Source: Ophthalmolycus amberensis
Taxonomy: Eukaryota > Chordata > Actinopteri > Perciformes > Zoarcidae
Length of the DNA: 64,000 nt
NCBI GenBank assembly: GCA_024529925.1
Contig: JAFEUB010001103.1
Span: 1,586,501-1,650,500, forward strand
Direction of reading: 5' to 3'
Position 1 is the stretch's first letter, and every line of letters starts with the position of its first letter. Both the position numbers and the translations under genes were made by a program. This document shows, piece by piece, positions 45,729 to 58,700 of this stretch. Below the pieces are notes generated by a model. It worked only from the letters and a program-made list of their open reading frames with translations. It was not told the DNA's origin and did not search any database.

Positions 45729-48690
45729 CGCTCTCTCTCTGGCACGCACGCTCTCTCTCTCTCTCGCACGCACGCACGCTCTCTCTCTCTCTCGCACGCA
45801 CGCACGCTCTCTCTCTCTCTCTCTCTCTCACACGCACGCTCTCTCTCTCGCACGCTCTCTCTCTCTCTCTCACGCACGCACGCTCTCTCTCTCACACGCA
45901 CGCACGCTCTCTCTCTCGCTCACATGCAGGCAGGCACGCACGCACGCTCTCTCTCTCACATGCATGCAGGCACGCACGCTCTCTCTCTCTCTCTCGCACG
46001 CACGCTCTCTCTCTCTCTCGCACGCACGCACGCTCTCTCTCTCGCACGCTCTCTCTCTCTCTCGCACGCTCTCTCTCTCGCACGCTCTCTCTCTCTCTCT
46101 CACGCACGCACGCTCTCTCTCTCGCTCACATGCAGGCAGGCACGCACGCACGCTCTCTCTCTCACATGCATGCAGGCACGCACGCTCTCTCTCTCTCTCT
46201 CGCACGCACGCTCTCTCTCTCTCTCGCACGCACGCACGCTCTCTCTCTCGCACGCTCTCTCTCTCTCTCGCACGCTCTCTCTCTCGCACGCTCTCTCTCT
46301 CTCTCTCACGCACGCACGCTCTCTCTCTCGCTCACATGCAGGCAGGCACGCACGCACGCTCTCTCTCTCACATGCATGCAGGCACGCACGCTCTCTCTCT
46401 CTCTCTCGCACGCACGCTCTCTCTCTCTCTCGCACGCACGCACGCTCTCTCTCTCGCACGCTCTCTCTCTCTCTCGCACGCTCTCTCTCTCGCACGCTCT
46501 CTCTCTCTCTCTCACGCACGCACGCTCTCTCTCTCACATGCATGCAGGCACGCACGCTCTCTCTCTCTCTCTCGCACGCACGCTCTCTCTCTCTCTCTCT
46601 CTCACACGCACGCTCTCTCTCTCGCACGCTCTCTCTCTCTCTCTCACGCACGCACGCTCTCTCTCTCACACGCACGCTCTCTCTCTCTCTCTCACGCACG
46701 CACGCTCTCTCTCTCGCTCACATGCAGGCAGGCACGCACGCACGCTCTCTCTCTCACATGCTCGCACGCACGCACGCTCTCTCTCTCTCTCTCGCACGCA
46801 CGCTCTCTCTCTCTCTCGCACGCACGCACGCTCTCTCTCTCGCACGCTCTCTCTCTCTCTCGCACGCTCTCTCTCTCGCACGCTCTCTCTCTCTCTCTCA
46901 CGCACGCACGCTCTCTCTCTCACATGCATGCAGGCACGCACGCTCTCTCGCTCTCTCTCGCACGCACGCTCTCTCTCTCTCTCGCACGCACGCACGCTCT
47001 CTCTCTCGCACGCTCTCTCTCTCTCTCGCACGCTCTCTCTCTCGCACGCTCTCTCTCTCTCTCTCACGCACGCACGCTCTCTCTCTCACATGCATGCAGG
47101 CACGCACGCTCTCTCTCTCTCTCTCGCACGCACGCTCTCTCTCTCTCTCTCTCTCACACGCACGCTCTCTCTCTCGCACGCTCTCTCTCTCTCTCGCACG
47201 CTCTCTCTCTCGCACGCTCTCTCTCTCTCTCTCACGCACGCACGCTCTCTCTCTCACATGCATGCAGGCACGCACGCTCTCTCTCTCTCTCTCGCACGCA
47301 CGCTCTCTCTCTCTCTCTCTCTCACACGCACGCTCTCTCTCTCGCACGCTCTCTCTCTCTCTCTCACGCACGCACGCTCTCTCTCTCACACGCACGCTCT
47401 CTCTCTCTCTCTCACGCACGCACGCTCTCTCTCTCGCTCACATGCAGGCAGGCACGCACGCACGCTCTCTCTCTCACATGCTCGCACGCATGCACGCTCT
47501 CTCTCTCTCTCTCGCACGCACGCTCTCTCTCTCTCTCGCACGCACGCACGCTCTCTCTCTCGCACGCTCTCTCTCTCTCTCGCACGCTCTCTCTCTCGCA
47601 CGCTCTCTCTCTCTCTCTCACGCACGCACGCTCTCTCTCTCACATGCATGCAGGCACGCACGCTCTCTCGCTCTCTCTCGCACGCACGCTCTCTCTCTCT
47701 CTCGCACGCACGCACGCTCTCTCTCTCGCACGCTCTCTCTCTCTCTCGCACGCTCTCTCTCTCGCACGCTCTCTCTCTCTCTCTCACGCACGCACGCTCT
47801 CTCTCTCACATGCATGCAGGCACGCACGCTCTCTCTCTCTCTCTCGCACGCACGCTCTCTCTCTCTCTCTCTCTCACACGCACGCTCTCTCTCTCGCACG
47901 CTCTCTCTCTCTCTCTCACGCACGCACGCTCTCTCTCTCACATGCATGCAGGCACGCACGCTCTCTCTCTCTCGCACGCACGCACGCACTCTCTCTCGCA
48001 CGCACGCACGCTCTCTCTCTCGCATGCACGCTCTCTCGCTCTCTCGCACGCACGCGCTCTCTCTCTCTCTCCCACGCACGCTCTCTCTCGCACGCACGCT
48101 CTCTCTCTCTCTCTCTCTCACGCACGCACACTCTCTCTCTCTCTCGCACGCACGCTCTCTCTCTCTCTCGCACGCACGCACGCACTCTCTCTCGCACGCA
48201 CGCTCTCTCTCTCTCTCGCACGCACGCACGCACTCTCTCTCGCACGCACGCTCTCTCTCTCTCTCTCTCTCACACGCACGCTCTCTCTCTCGCACGCTCT
48301 CTCTCTCTCTCTCACGCACGCACGCTCTCTCTCTCACATGCATGCAGGCACGCACGCTCTCTCTCTCTCGCACGCACGCACGCACTCTCTCTCGCACGCA
48401 CGCACGCTCTCTCTCTCGCATGCACGCTCTCTCGCTCTCTCGCACGCACGCGCTCTCTCTCTCTCTCCCACGCACGCTCTCTCTCGCACGCACGCACGCT
48501 CTCTCTCTCTCTCTCTCTCACGCACGCGCTCTCTCTCTCTCCCACGCACGCTCTCTCTCGCACGCACGCACGCTCTCTCTCTCTCTCTCTCTCACGCACG
48601 CACACTCTCTCTCTCTCTCACAGGCAGGCACGCTCTCTCTCTCGCACGCACGCACTCACTCACTCACTCACTCTCACACACACACACACA
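45729..48690. repeat. CT/CACG satellite-like array, about 3 kb
   Basis: Blocks of CTCTCTCT alternate with CGCACG and CACGCACG, punctuated by ACATGCATGCAGG. That marker gives spacings of 206, 166 and 220 bp, and a higher-order period of 720 bp. On the plus strand the array has almost no stop codons, so frames of over 1000 codons run through it; these are not genes. It ends in CACT and CA runs. Confidence 0.95.
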
Positions 48691-49325
48691 CAGTCATTTC
48701 AGGTCTTTTAGAGGACCCCCCCAGACACACACACCCACCCCATTTTAAAATAAAAGCAGCACACACATGATTTGTTGCAGCTGTTACGTGTTGCAGCTCG
48801 GCCAATCAGATATGAGTATTCTGATACGTTTCCTGATTCTAGTGACATTTACACACACCACGACACAAGAGGGAGAGACGAGGAAAGACATGGCAGAGCA
48901 GGACAATAGTCATGTAAGCTGTAAAAGATAAAACATAGTGCAATCTCCAAATGAGAAAGTTTGCCAGAGATATCAGAGTCTCTCTCTCTCTCACTCAGTC
49001 ACTAATTCTTTCTTCGCTTTTTCTCTCTCACTCACTAATTCTTTCTTCTCTCTCTCACTAATTATTTCCTCTCTCTCTCTTTCCCTGTCTGTGTCTCTCT
49101 CTCATACAGTCATTCAGGTCTTAGAGACTTTTAGAGGACCCCCCCCCCCCCACACACACACACACACCCCATTTCAAAATAAAAGCCCCAAAGAGTGAAT
49201 TCTAATTGAAATGCTTGTGATGAAGCCAGGCAACCTCTGTTTGTGTGTCAGACATTATGATTGTCTCCTCTCCCCCTCTCCCCCCCACCCAGCACCACCC
49301 TTTCAAAATAAAAGCCCCATGGATT
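48691..49325. repeat. Three diverged copies of an AAAATAAAAGC-ended unit with CT-rich linkers
   Basis: CAGTCATTTCAGGTCTTTTA at 48691 and CAGTCATTCAGGTCTTAGAG at 49106 are followed by TTTTAGAGGACCCCCC, a C/CA-rich stretch, and CCATTTNAAAATAAAAGC. A third, shorter end, CCCTTTCAAAATAAAAGC, lies near 49298-49316. CT blocks with CACTAATTCTTTCTT lie between. Confidence 0.7.
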
Positions 49326-49373
49326 AACTGTATTTAAACAAGCTCAAAATTAGGCTTTTTTGTTAAAAAAATG

Positions 49374-49626
49374 AATGCTCTTACTAATACTGCGACAACT
49401 ACTACTACTGCTGCTAATATAGTATTACTACTACTGCTACTACTACTTCTACTATAACTTTTGCTGTTGCTACTATTACTACTACTGCTACTGCTATTAC
49501 TGCTACCATCAATATTATTACTACCACCACTGCTATTACTACCACTACTACTATTACTTATACGACAACTGCTACTACTACTACTGCTATTCATGCGACT
49601 AAAAGTAGTAATACTACTACAGCTAT
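49374..49626. repeat. (ACT)n-type trinucleotide array, left part
   Basis: Imperfect ACT/GCT/ATT triplets, interrupted by point changes. The array continues at 50973-51296 in the same orientation after the inserted transposon. Confidence 0.9.
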
Positions 49627-49628
49627 TA

Positions 49629-50970
49629 CAGTTTTTCTCGATTGCTAAGACACATTTCTTGAAACGGTCACCCATTCTCTCAAAACTGTAAACACAAAAC
49701 CTCATCTTCAAGCACTATTTACAAAACCTCTGAATCCTCTTGCAAAATGAAACTTTCGCCTCAAAACAGTTTTACCTGTGCTCAAAATCAAACACTGCTC
49801 TCAAATCATAAACAAAGTGATCAAAATAATATACACTATCAAGCAGTCAGTGAACAATACACCAATAAATAGAAAACACATTGTTCAAAACATATAGTTC
49901 TCAGGGAGAAGTAGATTTTTAATCTCAAAACAAATTTCATATGAACGAAAACATGTTACAGTAGCTCAAAATTGATCAGAAATTACTACTGTGCTTTGCT
50001 CTTTGCAATTTATTTTGTTCTTCCTCCTCCTTGTACCCCTATTTTTACAGTACTGTACCCTGCATCTCACAAACGTGTCCTTTGTCTCTGTGATACTGTA
50101 ATTCTTGTTCTTTGTTGATATGAACCTGCAACCAGTCAAAATCGATTGAGCAGTCAGTACTGTTACAAATAGAAAGCACGATGTTCAAGGCCATACAATT
50201 TGTTTATTGTACATTATACAGCCTACAATGCACTGTAGGCCTACTACAGTATACAATACATACAGTGATGAACTTTACAAATGTCTATTGAAACAGCTGC
50301 ATATAGTGTAGTACAGTAAATTTGCAATTACAAAAATACAGTAGCATACTGTACCTGTTCTCTTCTCTGAATGTCCTTACTATGGTGGACACAGAAAATC
50401 GGCTCAAATTGGGATGCACTCTAAGTCCTGCTTCCCTCATTGTCAGTCTGTGGACTATAACATGGTCTATGACTGTTGCTCGAATTTCATCAGATATTTC
50501 CACTCTTTGTCTTCCTCTTCCAATTCGCCCACCTCGCATACGGACTTGTCCTCGTCCTCTCACATTGTTTCTTCTATCCATTCTCAGACTTTCTCCTTCC
50601 CACCTTCAACCACCTGTTTGCTCTCTAAACTGGCTTATATTGGTTGTGTCACATCATTTGATACAAGTGAAATCAATTTTGAGTGATTGTGTTTAATCAA
50701 TGACATGTGTTCTCTATTTGTATTTGATTGTTGCCACTTGTGTTTACCAGTATGGATGACATGTGCATTAGAGTGCAGAATGTGTTTTGAGACTGAGAAT
50801 GTGTTTAGAGTTTTGTTGAAAAGTCTAAGTGAGATCTGCCAATTGTGTTTTACCATGTGAAATAGTTTAAGGTATTGACAACAGACTGCACAATTAGCTA
50901 AATGAGTTCAGGCAACTGAGAACTTTGTTCAGCCAATGGGTTTTAGTGTTTTAGCAATTGAGAAAAACTG
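49629..50970 (-). mobile_element. Tc1/IS630-type DNA transposon, internally deleted
   Basis: Terminal inverted repeats of 20 bp (CAGTTTTTCTCGATTGCTAA on the left, one mismatch on the right) are flanked by TA on both sides (49627-49628 and 50971-50972), the mark of the Tc1/mariner superfamily. The length is 1342 bp. On the minus strand one frame encodes only the N-terminal DNA-binding part of a transposase; the DDE catalytic part is absent. The element can therefore move only with help from a relative. Confidence 0.85.
50285..50581 (-). pseudogene. Transposase N-terminal fragment (helix-turn-helix part)
   Basis: The frame starts MDRRNNVRGRGQVRMRGGRI and contains ISDEIRATVIDHVIVHRLTM and NLSRFSVSTIVRTFREENR, the helix-turn-helix region seen in IS630/Tc1-like fish elements. 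After FREENR the codons meet AG/GTACAG, a likely exon end near 50353. What follows is non-coding. The rest of the transposase, with its DDE residues, is missing between there and the left repeat. Confidence 0.7.
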
Positions 50971-50972
50971 TA

Positions 50973-51296
50973 GTACGACTGCTACTAGTACTACTACTGC
51001 TACTTCTTCTACTGCCATTACTATTACTACTACTACTACTACTACTACTACTGTGATATTAAATACTACGACCAATACTACAGCTATTACTATGACTACT
51101 GATACTACGTCTTCTACTACTTCTTCTAATTACTAATACTTCTACTACTAATAATACTTCTACTACAACTACAACTTCTACTACTACTACAAATATCACT
51201 ACTACTACTACTAGTACTTATTCTAATGCTACTAATACTTCTACTAATAATACTTCTACTACAACTTATACTACTACAAATATCACCACTGATGAA
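50973..51296. repeat. (ACT)n-type trinucleotide array, right part
   Basis: Imperfect CTA/ACT/TTCT triplets from the transposon's right flank to about 51296. Composition and orientation match the left part. Confidence 0.9.
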
Positions 51297-52625
51297 TTTT
51301 TTTAAGCCACAGAAACTGTTCAAATATCAAAATGTTAAGCTCTTTCAGGAGAGGTGTGATATGACTTTTCATATTTGTAATCTTTAAACTTTTTGAATTA
51401 TTAAGCTTTCTGCAATTTGTTTTTGAATTGGATATCTATTTTCAGCAATGTTTTTGCGATTAATTTCAGTTTTCAGCATTCCAACGCATTTTCAGCAGGA
51501 AATGCTTTTTCTAGTTCTGGTAATAATGTTCATAATAGCCCAGTTCGACTCCCAGTCAGGTTTGCTACACATTCTTCATCGCCTGCAGTGACACGTATCG
51601 GGCTGTGTGAAGGCTCTTCTTGTCCCATGATGAATTGGTTAAGAACTTAACATATGGACAGTGTCTAAGCAGGCTGTCACAGTTTATCCAGACCGAATAG
51701 ACCACTGTCAACCAATATTGACTCCTGATGGAGTAACCCTGAGGTTTGGCTCTGGAACCCGCCCACCACATGGTGGGAAATCAGAGCCAGCTATAAATGA
51801 TAAACACTAAAACACAATTCTTCATTCAGAGTGTGATTTCAATGAATTATCCGCTGATTCATCATCGTCCAACCGAAACCGTATTTTGCAAAATGTAAAG
51901 TTTTCATGAAAGATAAAAACAGCCTTGTTTAAAGATGAATGAATGAATTTGTTACACAGTTGAATGGGTCTTTTCATGATTTCAGTAGCCAAAGGCATAA
52001 GTGGACTACTTCGAACCCATAAAGAAGCTTTTAATCCAGTTTACCTGAAAATATAACTCACAAAAAAAGACATAGTTTTCACCTGGGAGCAACAATATGC
52101 AGCCCCAACACCCACAAAATGCGGTTAAAGATTATTATAATTTTATTTTCTTTACCTTTATTTAGCCAGGATAATTTCATTGAGATTTTGAATTGAGTTT
52201 ACCTGCAATTGAATTAATGCAAGAAAGGTCATACTGTCTGCTTGAATGTTACCTAAAGTATCTGAGTGAATAGAAGATATTATATAATGTCTTCCAGTTT
52301 ACCTCATGTCTCAAGTTGTTGTTGTTGCTTAAATATTCTTGAAACAAAAGTCTGATAACCACAGTGTAATAACCGCACAATGTTTTGCATCCCCGTCAGC
52401 GCGAGGTTAACGCTGGAGGTATAAAGCTGGAAACGGAAGATGGCTTACACGCACTACTATGAAGTAGGCTAATGTTCCCTTCAATTCAATTTAAGTCAAT
52501 ATAATGAATTCATTCCTTGTTGAACAGCTCAAGGCAAGTCACTCTGCAGAGAAGAAAACACAACATAATGACATAAGAAAATACAATTCCTATTTTTTTT
52601 GTAAAATAAATACATTGTTGTATAC

Positions 52626-52700
52626 TTATCTCATGGCGACTGTGGCTAAGTGGATAGCAAGGCCGTCCTTCACAATAAATAAGGGTTTATACTTCCCAGG
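52626..52700 (+). repeat. SINE-like fragment with tRNA A box
   Basis: GTGGCTAAGTGGATAGCAAG resembles the A box region of a tRNA-derived SINE, followed by GGCCGTCCTTCA, a word I associate with fish SINEs. The B box is degenerate (CCAGGTTCAGC). Confidence 0.35.
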
Positions 52701-55700
52701 TTCAGCTTTTTTGTTGTTGATCCAAACAAAGATGGTAGCCGTATATGCCAACTGACTACCCCTCCGCTTGCCCCTCCTTTCCAAAGCGTGTCGGAGAACT
52801 ACCGACACATTCTCACACCAATGCCTCAAATAACGCTGTTCATTGACTTCAGTCAAATCTCGAGTCACTGCGTGTGAGGATTAAAGTGCGACTCGAGTCC
52901 AAATCTCTGCTGACTAACGACTCACGTCACAAAATGTCAAGGTTTTTTTTTTTTTCATTTTACTGGGGACATGAACATAGGTCGCCTGGATGAAAGTCCT
53001 GTGTTTGTTTCACCCATTCCGCCCTGGGTGGACTATCTTGCTCTTCATACTACATTGGTTGCAATGTTTCCTACCATACACACATGTGTCAGATGCCAAT
53101 GAGCACTGACCGAGCTGCGTTATTTTCCAATATTTTATATTTCCATACAAAATAACGTTTTAATGTATATATATTTTTTTTCACAGAAATAGTAAGAACA
53201 TGTGTAATTTTCACAACATAAAAGCCGACTTTTTTATTGAGCAAGAGACCTTTCTTGTCCCTCCAGATCGTCAGAAGTCTTTAAAAACCTTCAGAACAGC
53301 AGTGTTGTTAAATGACCTTGTAGGATTTGTCAGAGATCGCTGGGTGTTTATTTCTCAGATAATCTGATCTCTAGAGCTCTGTCACACAAATGTAAGAAAT
53401 AGGGAGAAAAGAATCCTCTTATACAGCCCAACATTGTTGAAACCTTTTAATAATACAATAGTTATTGTCGTCATCATCAGCATCAATGAAACCTTAAAGC
53501 AAAAGCAAAGTGTGCACACTGATGATTGACATACATACTAGGGTTGTTATTAATATATTATCACCCTAAAGAAGCCTTGAACAGATTTCAGTGATAGGTA
53601 GGTAATCCTGTTTTTTGGAAGTGACTGGGTGGGGTCCTACATGCTCAGTGGGATTGAAAGGAAACATAAACACGGCAGGCCAGAAGCTCCGGGTCATTCC
53701 AAAGCTGAAGAAGGCATGTGTGACTGGTGAGGGGTCAGGTGAAGATACCAACGGGGCTTAATGTTGTTTACTTTCCCATTCAAGTGGCCATTGTGTTTCG
53801 CTTGCACTCATCACATGGCACCTGGTCACAGTCTCCCCATCAGGGCCGTCCTCAGCCCTCCACTTGCAGCATCACAAAGACACACACAGTCACGCTCTCA
53901 AGACTCACACAATGGGCCGCTTGTTGTCCCCGGCGAAGTGAACAGGCAGAGTAAGAGGGCCCAAATCATGATGTTGGCGCGGCCCCTCATGTGCCTGACT
54001 CCAAATACTCATCAATACGAGCCATTGATACACACTAATTTCCCCTAATTAACTGACAACCGCACATCTCGTCCCGCTGCCGATATTTATCAGGTCAACG
54101 CCGAAACAGAGGTCATACTCCGTCGGTCGCTTTCATTGCGCATTCATGTGATAAATTCGGTGTAATCGGTGATTAATATGTGACCATCTGGAAAACACGA
54201 GTTGACCCGGCGGTCACTTTTGACATTTCCAGATAACGTATCTGAACAAATCATTTTAGAATAAACTCGTCACAGTTTTCCACGCAGGTTTGTACATCAC
54301 AAGTTCAGTAATTAACAGTGGAGCCACTGAGTCTGAAAGTTTGATGATATCTTGGTCTTGTTTCAGAAAAGGTGCCCCTTAACTCAGTTCTGCAGTAAAA
54401 CTCGATTTAGTATTGAACCAAGAGCTGCTCAACAAGATCGTCTCTTCCACTTAAGATGATGGTGCACACTGTTTTTTGAAGAGCACCAGTCAGTGGAGCG
54501 GAGGAAAGAGAAATCGAAAGCAGATGTCCAGCTGTGCTTGTGAGCACAGCCAGAACCCCACCGCAGCATCCACGTTGGGAAGCGAGAACATAAATTCTGA
54601 CAGGATGTTGCGCCTGCAGCCAAGGTTCAAGATTTCCTAACAGCCGCAGTTTCTCCTCTGGCCTTGCTGACCTAGAATCCCGTCAGGTGGATTTGAGACC
54701 GACACCCCAAAGAGCTTCAATCGTAGCAGACGATTCTCGAGCTCGGAGCCTGAACCTCGACGCTGTTCAAAATCAGTTTGTGCAAATATGGATGTTCTGA
54801 TTACATTTCTGGCACAGCGTTTGGGTGAATGTGAAATTATGTTAATTCCAAATCAGACTTCCTTCTTTCCTGTCCTTCCTCCAACCTAATTGTTTGTGGT
54901 ATAAAATAATCAGTCACTGTTCAATGTCTTTGCAACCGGCAGCTCTGCGTCCCCCAGAGATCGGACACATGAGACGGACGGTGAGCCCCGCGGTTGAATA
55001 AATGACCCGGAGATTTGAGCACACACAGACACACACTAGAAGCCATGGCAGACAAACGACACTTAGAGCGGACAAATACTCAGCATTCCTCAGGAGTGAC
55101 CACACACACACACACACACACACACATTTGTACACACCAGGGTGACCTTTCAACTGGAGGAGAGAGCGACTTGAACGCATCTTTGTCTGCAAGCATCTGC
55201 TGAAAATGTCCTTGAGCGAGACATCTGTCCTCTATTTGCATGCTTTGAGGGATTAATGAGAGTCCAGCCGTTGGATTTCACCGTTTGATAGCACTACCAC
55301 AATACAAGAAGGAATGGGGCAAGGAGCGAAAGCCATCTAAAACTCTCCAAATCATTTGAAACACTTGTCTCAAGAGTCCAAAGGAAAGAAATCAATGAAA
55401 GAAGCCCCTCGGATCAACATTTGAAGCGGTCACTGTCGATGTGTGTGTGGCTAACAATAGAAGCTTTGGAGCTAAATCGAATGGAAGTGGAAAGACAAAG
55501 AACTGAGGAAGAAGGGCAGCACCATCCCAAAAATCAACAAGAAGAAACGGAGACGGAGAAAAAAGCTGGACCGAACGGTCGCCTCTCTAAAACCACCCAG
55601 TTTTGTACTAACTGCTTAACTGTGGAACACATTCTTTTATTTTTACGTGGTTTCATTCCCTAAACCTGACTTCCTGTGAAGATGGAAATATATTTTGAAA

Positions 55701-58700
55701 AGATGCTATGAATGGAACCAGCGTATTCTGACACGCAGTCACTGACGCGTCCACAACCGGCGCGAGAGAACATCGTAGCTTGTCGCTAAAGGGTGAGGGT
55801 GAGAATGTGTTGGGCAGTCATATAGATTACAACAAAATACATGAACTGAATGTATGAATTGGTCAGTAGGTCAGTGTGAAGGCACAGTCTTGTATGGTGA
55901 AAAATAAAGATTAGCATGACTCAACCAAATAAAAAGAAAACATGTGGTGCGAGGGGGAGAGAGCCAACAATGGAGAGAGGGAAGAAATGGGGCCTGCTGA
56001 TGTTTCTGGATGGACTGGCCAGATGCACCCAATCGCACAAAAACAATCTCTCTACCGGGAAGAGGACACGAAGCACGAGCAGCAGCCACACAGGCCTACA
56101 GGCCATGGACAAGGAGGGAGGTATTTGGTGTCAAATTGAAGTTTGTTTGGAAAGTTTCAAGAGGCTAATGCTGAATGATTGACCCAATTAATTATTAAGT
56201 TATGACCCAGGTTAAAAAATGCTGGAATTTCCTTTTCAGGGAAGAAATAAATGCTGTTCCCAGTCATTCATATTCCAATACGCAAGATATTATTCGTATA
56301 ATAGTCTACTCTCGTCTCCAAAATACTGTTATAACTCACAATATCCGTGTTTGAGATTTATGATGACGGTCCATCAAGTAAATCATTTTGGAACGGGCCG
56401 TCTCAGCAGGGTTCCGTTATAGAGAACATACCGTACTTAAAATTTTCCAGAAATGGAAACACAGAAAAAGCCCGGCTGGCACCCGCGGCGCTCAGGTTTC
56501 TGGGTTCTCTAAAGCTGGAAGCACAATATTAAAACAGGAAAGCACATGAGGGCGGTTTGTCAGATGCTGATCAGCATGAAATCTTCGGTCGAGGGAATAC
56601 AGCAAGCACTAAACCAGACATAAGGACTTAACAGCACCTGCACCATGGAGTACTGGAGGACATAGCAATGTCTGTTTCACTTTAGAGCCTCGTCCAGTTC
56701 CAGTCAGTCCTTCTATCTCAGCCTCGCCTTTTCAGATTCCCGCTCCGTCTTTGTCAGCAGCCATTGACCTTTTGACTTTTCGGGTAAGCACTGAAGAATG
56801 AACAGATCTTCGGTCAGACAATGATATCTGTGTGTCGACAGCGTTCAACGCACACAAATACTCAGCATGTGAGAGATACATGAAAAGTAATAAAATGTGA
56901 CTATGTACCAAAGCTGCGGCAGAACACATGAGCCTAAATGTATGAAAAACAGATATTTCATTTCGTTTTATAAGGTTCTGCAACATATTCAATCTGCAAC
57001 CAACTGAACAAAGAAAACACCCTCAAGCCCTTGAATTTATCTCCCTGCATCCACCCCTGCTGCTGACTTGGTATATCAGCAGTTTCCTGCACAGGGGAAT
57101 AGAGGAAGTACCCACCTATCCGGACTCTGACACGAGCTGTCTTTCACCTTCATATTATTGCTAAACAGGGAAAGAAAGAAAGAAACCTTTGCCATGACAC
57201 TAACATTGTGCTCCTCGCAAATGCCGCTCGGCCAACAATAAACCGGATGTGTGCAGCAGGTTCCCCCGAGTTGTTGACGTCAGCCGGGAGTCACGGTTCC
57301 TGTTCCCAGGGTAGAACCCGACAGGACGGGTGGGAACTGTTGAAGTGCTGAGGGTTATCTGCTCAGGGGGAAGACATGTCAAGCAACCCCCAAAGAAAGA
57401 AAACCTTCACACAATGTGAGGTCTCTTTCTCCCAACAGCATCCATCAAATCCTCAACCTTTTTTTTGAATTACCCCGGAAAAGTGTGGAAAGAGTGATGG
57501 CTATAATGCGTGTGTGCACATGCATGAGAACCGTACACGGTCATTAGAATCTTGGTGTCCTTATGGTTCATAGAGAGGACTGCTTTCATAACTTCATGTA
57601 CAAGGAGGCCCTCTTGGTACATGTTAGTAAAACATATACCGAACAGGGGCCCTTGTTGTCATGACCTGAAAATGAACTGCATGTGCTTTACGCTACAGGA
57701 CCGTGCGAGGAGGAAGGTAAAGTTATGTCATATGATATATCTTCCATAAAGTTGACAGTGTTTTTAAAGCACCATCTTTCATGATAACCCTTGAGGCAAC
57801 TGCTACTATTCAATGGTAATGTATCATGTCGTCAATAAAACTGACACATGCCAGCAGATAGACACACACACGGACCTATGAATCTAAGGTGCATCGTTTA
57901 AGATCTGGAGTTTTAGTTTAAATCATTCAAAAAAAGCAACTAGCAATGATCAAAAAGAATGTGAAGAAGTTAGTAGAAGTTAGTCTACTTCCAACCAGCA
58001 GGGCCTGGCCCGTCCTGTCTTGTGAAGCCATTTGTTCCTCTGAGGTGATAGTGGGTCATTGTGACATTTAGTCCGCCCTCAGTCCAGGGAACAAAGAAGT
58101 AGGGCTGCACCAAGGGCTTGTCTACAATACATCCATGGACGGGTGCGTTTTGATAGCTTGCTCATAGGATCAACGACTCGTACCCTTTTTTTGGTAATAA
58201 CTGATTACTGTAAATTCATATTGTATGGACCCAGTGGTAGAGGTGAAATGCTGCCCCCTACTTCTGTGGAGCAGGTGTCCGATCATTAGCTACACGTCGC
58301 ACCTTTAATGTATTGCAGACTCAGCCTGGAGACAGATCGCTACCAGATGTCGCCCTTGCTCCATACCACATGGAGGATCATTTCCAACATTATTCCATTA
58401 TCCTAAATTGTAGTTTCCTGGTATACACCTCACCATTCACGAGTAAGTGCAACATATTCATTACAATGCCTTTGAAAAAAGAAAATCCAAATAATCATTA
58501 ATATTATGCACTGGATCGTAAAAAAAATATATATATATTTTCCTTATTTGAAAGAGTGGACAGAACCAAACACAACCCCCAGAAATGGATGCTTACATGT
58601 GCAAAAGATACATTCCAACAGTCCCTTGTTGGCACCGACCCAAATAATTGCACACATCCTGAGCTCCATGCATGAAAAACCTTCCTCTGCTATATGCTTC

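Noticed and set aside
45643..48770. Plus-strand open frames of about 950-1020 codons rich in Leu, Ser, Arg, His and Ala
   Set aside because: They arise because the CT/CACG array lacks plus-strand stop codons in all frames. Several overlapping frames are open at once and the composition is that of the repeat.
49461..49711. Poly-Leu and poly-Ser frames
   Set aside because: They are translations of the ACT-type trinucleotide repeat.
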